From Macrobrachium rosenbergii (lineage: Eukaryota; Arthropoda; Malacostraca; Decapoda; Palaemonidae): a DNA stretch of 64,000 nt. The notes beneath the pieces were generated by a model, which was not told where the DNA came from, did not search any database, and saw only the letters and a program-made list of their open reading frames with translations. The position numbers and the translations under genes are program-made. Below, piece after piece: positions 57,208 to 64,000 of the stretch; position 1 is the stretch's first letter, and every line of letters begins with the position of its first letter. The DNA lies in contig NC_089781.1 of the NCBI RefSeq assembly GCF_040412425.1, positions 49,937,227 to 50,001,226 of the forward strand, read 5' to 3'.

Positions 57208-58175
57208 TGCAGGTAAGAAGGGAAAATAATATGTCGGGCACGACATAAAATGATGGTAGCTAAATTGGATCCAGAAGGCGAGACGAAACAAACAGACATT
57301 AACAGAAATATCAGTGCAATTACTTAAGCTACAGTGAAACGAAAATCTACCAAACGAACTTAGATTTTACGACGGCAAGCAAAACTAACATGAAGAAATA
57401 AAATCCTGCAATAGAGCATCAAACAGAAGTGAACATAAACAGTATTGGTGACCCACGAAGAAGCAAAACACAGAACGATTAACAACAACAAAGTGAGATA
57501 AAACATTGACAGTAACAACTGGCAGCGAGTGTGTTTAATAAACTATCACTACGAGTGTAACAGAAACAATGCAGAGTGTGTTTCAACGAAGCTCTGAAGG
57601 CGGCAACAACAAAAAAAAACAACTTGACGACTTCGCAATAACAACAACCTGTAAGTTATCGAGAAAATGAGATTTACTGTTCTCTCTCTTTAAATGTGCG
57701 AAGAAGTGAAGAATTTTTAAAGTTATAATAGAGTGAAGATTATTTAACATCTCTTTATCAAATTGAAAATTAAGGAAACTCACTCTAGTGAATTAAATTT
57801 TTTCAAGTGTAATTACCATTATTACTCTCTCTATGATAATTATTTGTTTAGTAAATAATTTAGATAGGGAAATACTTATTTTTTTTCACTCGGTGATAAA
57901 TATTTTGAGTAAATATATGCAATTTTGTGTACTCATTGTGATGAATTTTTTTTTTATGATATGATGCCCAGTTTTGCATAAGATTGTATGTGTATTTGAA
58001 TGATTACTTTTAAGGATTTAGTTTACTTGTGCACTTGAACTCAATTTAAGAATTTAATTTTTTTACTGTTATATTTTGATGGTTTCTTTTATTTTATGGT
58101 ACTGTGTGCATAGTATAAAACTTTTTATATAAATACACAAATGATGTACTCAATTTGAATAATTTTTTTTTTAAA
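57208..58175 (+). other. Gyp-7 leader
   Basis: Begins with the duplicated TGCAG and the conserved donor gtaagaag, then AT-rich noncoding sequence with partial similarity to the Gyp-6 leader (ggatccagaagg, cgaacttagatttt). A TGGTGACCC string at about 57449 could be mistaken for a primer site but lies inside the leader rather than at an LTR border. Confidence 0.45.
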
Positions 58176-59534
58176 ATGCAAAGAGTTTTTGATGAATTAC
58201 TGAACACAGTTAGCCATTCACCATACAATTTAAGATTGTCGACACTCAGACGTAGCCGAATTCCAAGACTAATTTCCCACTCAACTTCAGTGCAAGGTAA
58301 TACTAACAATAATAACACAACTAACCAGAACCAAAATAGTGTTAATAATTCCAATAATCCTAACAGTAATAATAATAGTAACAATACCAATAATACTCGC
58401 ATCTTCCAATTTCGCAATATGAATCAAGCAGCTGTAATAACAACAGCCACATGCTTCTGTGGGCAGGTGGATGATTTAAATCCTGACAAAAGTCGACTCA
58501 AATCTTATACAGTAAATCACTGGCTCGCAGATGCAGATAGTCACTTAACTTCAGGGGGAATAACTGATGAAAGAACTAAAATAAATGAAGCCTTGCTTCT
58601 CATAAATTCAGAACATGGTGACGCCCACAAAACTCTGAATTCCACAAGTTTTAGCAAACTTAATAACTATGCGGAATTCAAAGAAATTTGTTTATCACTC
58701 TGTGAATCAGTAAATAAGATTGACAGTTTATATAACATAACTAGATTCCTTAACTCACAATATAAAACAATAGCTAATCTGTATGCAAGTGTTGAGAATG
58801 CAATAGATAAAATAACAGAAGACTTAAAGAAAACAGGCATTACTATAGGAGATAAGACACAGTTTGGTGATAATGTCAATAATTTAGTTGATCTAAGACA
58901 TGTTTGAATTACTTGTCATTTGGAACAATATATAATGCCCTTGCAGAAGAGGAAAAGAAGGCTTTCAGAAAAATAAAAATTGATCCAAAGAAAGACAGCC
59001 TTCAAACATTGAAAACGATGAGAGAAGAAATACAAAAGAAAGAGATAAATCTCTCCAAGGAATTTGTAGGAACAACAGAAGCACAAAATGAAAGGAAAGG
59101 CAGAAATAATAATCCTACTTTTAAAATTAATAGCAAGTTCAATGATAATTCCAGACAAGTAGGGAATAGACCAACTACCTTTCAAGGAAAATATGCCCAA
59201 AATACTCAAGAAAATGGAATCCAAACCAGAAAGGAAGACAGAATCAAACAAAGTGTGGTCCTCCCAAACCTTATAGATATGGTCAACACTCAAACACAAA
59301 TAATTCAACTCAAGTGAACTATTCCGCTCAAGGAGCGAGACCAAAGACAGCCTGTGAAAACTGCGGGTATACCAATCATTCTACAAACGAGTGCAGAAGG
59401 CCTAGAATTTGCACGATTTGCAAGAAAGTAGGACATTTAACCAGGAATTGCTGGTTCGGAAACCAAGAAGGAAATACAGAAGTAGTTGAATTAAGCAGCA
59501 ATCGCTCAACATCAAATAAGTCTTCAAGTCAATG
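58176..59534 (+). pseudogene. Gyp-7 gag
   Basis: ATG 58176 begins MQRVFDELLNTVSHS. A strongly Asn-rich stretch (AAT/AAC codons, about 58303-58405) follows VQGN, then the capsid-like region shared with Gyp-6 (VNHWLADADS, FSKLNNYAEFKEI). Frame changes near 58905 and 59300 precede the nucleocapsid with two CCHC knuckles, CENCGYTNHSTNEC and CTICKKVGHLTRNC. Gag would form the particle; this copy is not translatable as one protein. Confidence 0.9.
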
Positions 59535-60302
59535 ACAAATTATCCCTACACATAAGATAGCAAGAAAGTCCCTTCAAGAAGATAATCTAAAAACAGAAGA
59601 ATTAGCAAAAAGGGGAATGAAGGTTCATCCGCATTTTCCTATTTGCAGAGTAAAGAAGTAGTACTTTCCGTGGACGAAGAAGAAATAACCAGAAAGGATT
59701 TACCTATCATTAAAGTTCCCATAAATAAAAAGATGTGTACTGTGCTTATGGATTCAGGTAGTACTGTAAACATAATTGATAAACACACATTAACCAAATA
59801 ATTAGGCGTTAAAGAAACATTAATTCAGGGTCAAAGCAGAATAATAAAAGGAGTAAACAGATTATAAGTTTAGGAAATGTGAACTTAGAAATAGACATTT
59901 CGTCACATAAATCTGTTGAAAGTTTTATAGTTCTAGAAGACAGATTTTTCCCGCACAAGTATTGTTCTCATTTAATCTACTGAAGAGATGTGGAATCATC
60001 CTGGATTGCAGAGAAGGAAGAATTAGCCTGACACAGGATAATCAAAGGAGCGTATGCTTTGTGCTTGAAGAAGAAAAGTTTCACCTAAATCTGATCAATT
60101 TGTCTGAGACGACTTCGACAAGCGAGAAAGACATACGAGTACAAAAAATAAATTACCATCAAGAGAGCAATCAAGATAAAATGGAAAAGGATAGAAAAGA
60201 GGAATTCCCACAATTACAGAATAGTAAACCAAGATGTGCACATCAAGAAATTATACACTCCAAAGAAAGAAATGGCCTAGATATAAATAATGGTGATCAA
60301 TG
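59535..60302 (+). pseudogene. Gyp-7 aspartic protease region
   Basis: The active-site motif LMDSGSTVNIIDK lies at about 59746-59784 and keeps the catalytic Asp mutated in Gyp-6. A TAA soon after (near 59800) and a frame change break the domain. The rest (NVNLEIDISSHK, SFIVLEDRFF) is recognisable, followed by a charged linker. Confidence 0.85.
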
Positions 60303-60303
60303 A

Positions 60304-63300
60304 GATTCTGAATATGACGAAAAACAAGGCGCCTATACTGATAAATATACAGAGATAAATACCGATAGCTATAGCGATGTAGTAATAAGTTGTGATAATG
60401 AAGGAAAATTAGTAAATGAAGTATTGTTATTAAACAAAATAAATAAAGTAGATATAAATAATGTAATAGCAGTAACTGAAGAAGCTAGTGAATATGCAGA
60501 ACCTTGTTACTTTGCAGATATAGAAGATGAAGAAGTATGTTGCATAAGCACTGCTGAAGTTAATAAAAAACAGTTCATACTTAATAGACAAGTAATTTTG
60601 CATCCAAAGTGTTTAACAAAAATACATTTAAGGGGAAAAGAAGAAATAGAAGTTAAAGACATTCTGTTATTAAATGAAGAATTGCCAGAATTTGTCAGAA
60701 TGGATAATTCCTTAGTCGACATGAAGGGTAATAACTTGCGAAGTTTATGTCCAAAACTACTCAGATAACAAACTAACACTATATGCAGGCATTGTCTTTT
60801 GCAAATGAATACCCATAAACAATCCTTTACTAACACTAGAAGAAAAAGCATTTTTTTCTGTAACTGGTCAAAGGTCTGAATTAAGCAAAGAGATGAATAA
60901 AACAGATTTCCCAGAAAACAAGAATAAACTAATTCAGGTATTAGAAAAATACAGAGATGTAATAGCTATAGAAGGAGATAAATTAGGTAGAACAAATGTC
61001 CTACAACATAGAATTTTGTTAGATGATGGAGCAAATACATTCTTTATTCCTAATTACAGATTACCCATAAGCCAAAGACCCATAGTTGATAATTTGATAG
61101 AAGAAATGAAGAAAGATGGGGTAGTCATTCCTTCCAAATTTCCATATAATTCGCCATTGCTACTTGTTCCAAAGAAAGATGGAAATTGGAGACTTGTGAT
61201 AGATTATAGAAAGTTAAATTCCAACACCATCCCCGATAGAATGCCAATGCCAGTAATTCAAGATATGTTAGCTCAATTAGGAGGTGCAAGGATATTTTCA
61301 TCTTTAGATTTACTTAGTGGATACTGGCAAGTACCTTTAGACGAAGAGTCGAAACCATACACAGCCTTCAGCACACATAAGAAACACTTGCAATTTGAAG
61401 TCATGCCATTTGGACTCACTTCGACTCCTTTAACTTTTGTTAGATTAATGATGCAAATTCTAGGAGACCTGGAAAATGTTGCAGTTTACCTAGATGACGT
61501 TATCATTTTTAGTAAAGATTTAGAAAGTCACCTCAAAACTTTAGAAATAGTCCTAGAAAGATTAAGAATAGAAGGACTAAAAATCAAATTAAAGAAATGT
61601 CAATTCTTTATGAAATCCTTGGAATACTTAGGTCATGTAATTAGTGAAGATGGTCTGCGAATGCAAGCAGGCAAGATAAAGGCAATAGTTGAATATCCAG
61701 CTCCTACAAATTTGAAAGCATTGAGACGATTCCTAGAAATGGTAGGCTACTATAGACCTTTCATTAAGGGTTTTGCTACAACAGCCAAACCATTAACAGA
61801 ATTAACAAAGAAGGATGTCAAATATGAATGGAATAAAGAGCAAGAGACAGCCTTCCAAACGCTAAAGAGTCAAATGACCAGGAATCCTGTATTAGTCTAC
61901 CCAGATTTCTCCAAAGACTTCTACTTAGCCTGTGACGCCTCAAGTACCGGGCTAGGAGCTGTATTACTACAAAAGGACAAACCTAGAATGAGGGCAGTAT
62001 ATTATGCCAGTAGAGTCTTAAATGCAGCAGAGAGAAATTATAGCACAATAGAAAGGGATTGTTTAGCATTATACTGGGGATTAAAGAAATTTAGGCACAT
62101 ACTTCGAGGGCATAAAGTCAATGCACTTACCGATCACAAACCCATTAGTGATTTGTTTTAGAAGAGAACTTTTACAAATAACATGAAGTTCAATAGATGG
62201 TTCATTAGTGTGTTAGAATTTGCTCCAGAATTCAGATATATTCCAGGAAAATTTAATACACTAGCAGATGCATTATCCAGATCCCAAGAAGAAACAGAGA
62301 AATGTATTACCACTAATAGGCCTACCTTTTGTTTTAGCTGTCAAGTAGTAGACTTACACTTAGAAAGAGTACAGACACAACAAGGAAATGATACAGAAAT
62401 CAGACAGATAATAGGACAGTTAATGACAGATGAATCTTTAAAACCTGATTTTGTTTTAATCAATGGATTATTGTATAAAAGTCCAACAGAGAAGAATGGT
62501 TATTCTCGTCTATACATCCCAAAAACACTAATCAGAGAAGTTTTAGAACTAACCCACTCATACAAGTTAGCAGGACATCCAGGAATTAAAAAGACATGTA
62601 GAATCATAACCAGAAATTATTTTTGGCCACATTATAGTGAAGATGCCAAGAACTTTGTACAAAATTGTGTGGTTTGTAATAGAAATAAGGGTAACATAAA
62701 TCCAAAGGCTCCACTTGAAAAATATCCATCGGAATTAAATCCGTTCCAGGTTGTGTCAATGGACTTTTTAGGTCCATTTCCTACCACTGTTAGAGGCAAT
62801 AAACAAATACTAGTCTTTCTAGACTATCTAACCAGATATGTAGAGATTGTACCAGTAAGAAATAGAGATACAATTACAGTAGCAGAAGCTCTTATCTCTA
62901 GAATTATCACGAGACATTCATGTCCACAGTTCTTCTTTCTGATAATGCAGTTGACTTTACTAGTGAGTTTTTAAGAAGACCATATGAATTTTACGAGATG
63001 AATAAATGTCAAATAGCAGCATATAAACCAAGTTCAAATGGAGCAGTAGAAAGAACAAATCCTAAAATAAAGGATATCCTGAAAACTTTAGTTAAACCTA
63101 ATACAGAAGACTGGGATTTAGCTTTGGAAGACGTGCAGTTTACTATAAACAGTACTGTAAATGAGACAATAGGAGAATCACCACACTACTTATTGTATGG
63201 GTATCAAAAGAGACTACCTAATGCCTTACTAGATGATGCAACTCCACCCCGACATACTTATAATTATGATGACTATATTGCATGGAAAACTAGACGTACT

Positions 63301-63669
63301 TATGAAACGATCAAACAAATGAGGACTAGACTTAATGAATATCATAAAATCCACGCAAAGTACTATGACAAAAATACGACTAAACCAGACATTATAGTAG
63401 ATGCTCAGGTATATGTTCAAAATCGTATTCCAGAAGGTCCTGATGTAAAGGTTTCTCCTAAATTTCATGGTCCTTATAGAGTATTAGAAGTGTTAAAATT
63501 AAATAAGCTTAGAATTATTAATTAGAATGATCTAAAGGAAAGGGTAGTTCATTGGAATCATGTGAAGGTAATAAAAGCAGACGCTTGGTCCACTAAAAAG
63601 TTAAAAGAAGTATTGAAGGAAAATATGGAAGAACATATAAACAAAAGATATGAGTTAAGAAAAAGATAA
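60304..63669 (+). pseudogene. Gyp-7 RT, RNase H and integrase
   Basis: A linker segment 60424-60768 precedes RT/RNase H (60893-62161) with LVIDYRKLN, FSSLDLLSGYWQVPL, YLDDVIIFS, LACDASSTGLGAVLL and LTDHKPISDLF. After an in-frame TAG at 62159 the same frame continues with FRYIPGKFNTLADALSRS and the integrase zinc site (HSYKLAGHPG ... CVVC) and first Asp (VVSMDFLGPF). The core finishes in another frame (LLSDNAVDF, GAVERTNPK), has an in-frame TAG at 63523 and ends at 63669 after a HWNHVKV motif typical of gypsy pol C-termini. All RT, RNase H and integrase acidic residues are present, and the lesions are few. Confidence 0.92.
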
Positions 63670-63731
63670 GTTTATGTAAAGTGTTGAATTGAAATATATG
63701 TAAAAAGTGTTTGTAGAAATTGAAATACATC

Positions 63732-64000
63732 ATGTATAGAGAATATCTGATAAGGCTTGTTCTTACAGATACAAACATGTGGCTCATCTCAATAATAGTA
63801 ATACTTCATTTCATGTCATCCGAAGTTGTCATCCGAAAGGGTGCACTACTAGAGAAAAAGGGATCTGTGAAATTAATAAAGGATTTAGGAATTGTAAGTA
63901 TACATGTGTCTTAAGTGCTTATTCATGAAATGACTTTGAAAGATGTTCAAAAAGAACTCAAATCCATAATACAGAAGAGTGATAATAACAGTGCCTTACC
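63732..64000 (+). pseudogene. Env-like third ORF of Gyp-7, start only
   Basis: 62 bp after pol, ATG 63732 opens a frame with a short lead and a hydrophobic, signal-peptide-like segment (MWLISIIVILHFMSSE), then a basic segment and GSVKLIKDLGIVSIHVS before a TAA at about 63912; the same frame stays open to the window edge with a Lys/Glu/Gln-rich stretch. Position and signal-type start suit an envelope-like glycoprotein of errantivirus-type elements, and the conserved leader splice donor agrees. Only the first ~90 codons are visible and no transmembrane anchor or cleavage site can be checked, so the call is tentative. Confidence 0.45.

Larger units (their letters stand above)
50400..64000 (+). 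mobile_element. Gyp-7: gypsy element with env-like third ORF, interrupted by Mag-8, runs off the window
   Basis: The 5' region 50400-50726 continues at 57213 after removal of Mag-8 and one TGCAG copy. Gag (58176), protease (59535), pol (to 63669) and an env-like ORF (63732 onward) follow on the plus strand. Coding regions contain several stops and frameshifts but most motifs are intact. The 3' LTR is outside the window. Confidence 0.87.

Noticed and set aside
57445..57460. TGGTGACCC in the Gyp-7 leader as a primer binding site
   Set aside because: It is not adjacent to any LTR border, and the homologous Gyp-6 position reads TAGTGCGTCCC.

Overview
This window looks like repeat-dominated chromosomal DNA from an animal, most likely a decapod crustacean. 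The organism is an inference from the element mix: a DIRS-type tyrosine-recombinase retrotransposon, several CsRn1-like Ty3/gypsy elements, mag-like gypsy elements, piggyBac, hAT and copia remnants, plus long TA, CT and GT dinucleotide runs. No bacterial, organellar or rRNA features were seen. No complete host gene was found; one short host-exon candidate (cysteine-rich, sushi-like) lies near 10.5-10.8 kb. LAYOUT. 1-2492: unassigned, with a GT microsatellite. 2493-8847: a structurally complete DIRS-like element on the minus strand with inverted terminal repeats and the diagnostic internal complementary region, but with frameshifted gag, RT/RNase H and tyrosine recombinase genes. 8996-9830: a second, more decayed DIRS-like RT/RNase H fragment. 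11321-11933: nested foldback repeat. 13448-14554: a 1.1 kb piggyBac-like element with TTAA target sites and a small, apparently spliced ORF. 14834-19972: CsRn1-like element CsR-1 (minus). 20116-29601: CsR-2 (minus), split in its RT gene by the younger CsR-3 (22992-28182), whose pol keeps every catalytic residue. 30480-31601: C-terminal part of a hAT transposase relic. 31607-35243: 5' half of a mag-like gypsy element (Mag-5). 35240-45123: a block that appears to be INVERTED. It carries a TIR-element fragment, CsR-4 (36864-40740), a copia relic disrupted by a TIR element, a solo LTR, the N-terminal side of the hAT relic, and the 3' half of Mag-5 on the opposite strand. 45121-49900: gypsy element Gyp-6 (minus). 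About 50400-64000: a related element Gyp-7 (plus), head to head with Gyp-6, continuing past the window with the start of an env-like ORF; it is interrupted at 50727-57207 by Mag-8, which carries an inverted, deleted copy of itself (Mag-9, 50890-52667). HOW THE PARTS RELATE. Target-site duplications (GTTC, TGTA, GGCC, CTGG, CTATA, TGCAG, TTAA) and the reading frames interrupted by insertions give a layered history: CsR-3 into CsR-2, Mag-5 into hAT, CsR-4 and a TIR element into copia, Mag-8 into Gyp-7. The strongest non-routine observation is that the two halves of Mag-5, its 5-bp target duplication and the hAT frame it interrupted all fit together only if roughly 9.9 kb (35240-45123) has been flipped. 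A second theme is snap-back inverted duplications inside retroelements (37451-37542, 47403-47484, 50727-52667). A third is a gag/pol -1 frameshift site in CsR-3 (A AAA AAC) that has gained one A in CsR-4, fusing the two frames. Almost all coding regions are broken; the clean exceptions are Mag-5 gag and the CsR-3 pol, apart from one stop codon in the latter.
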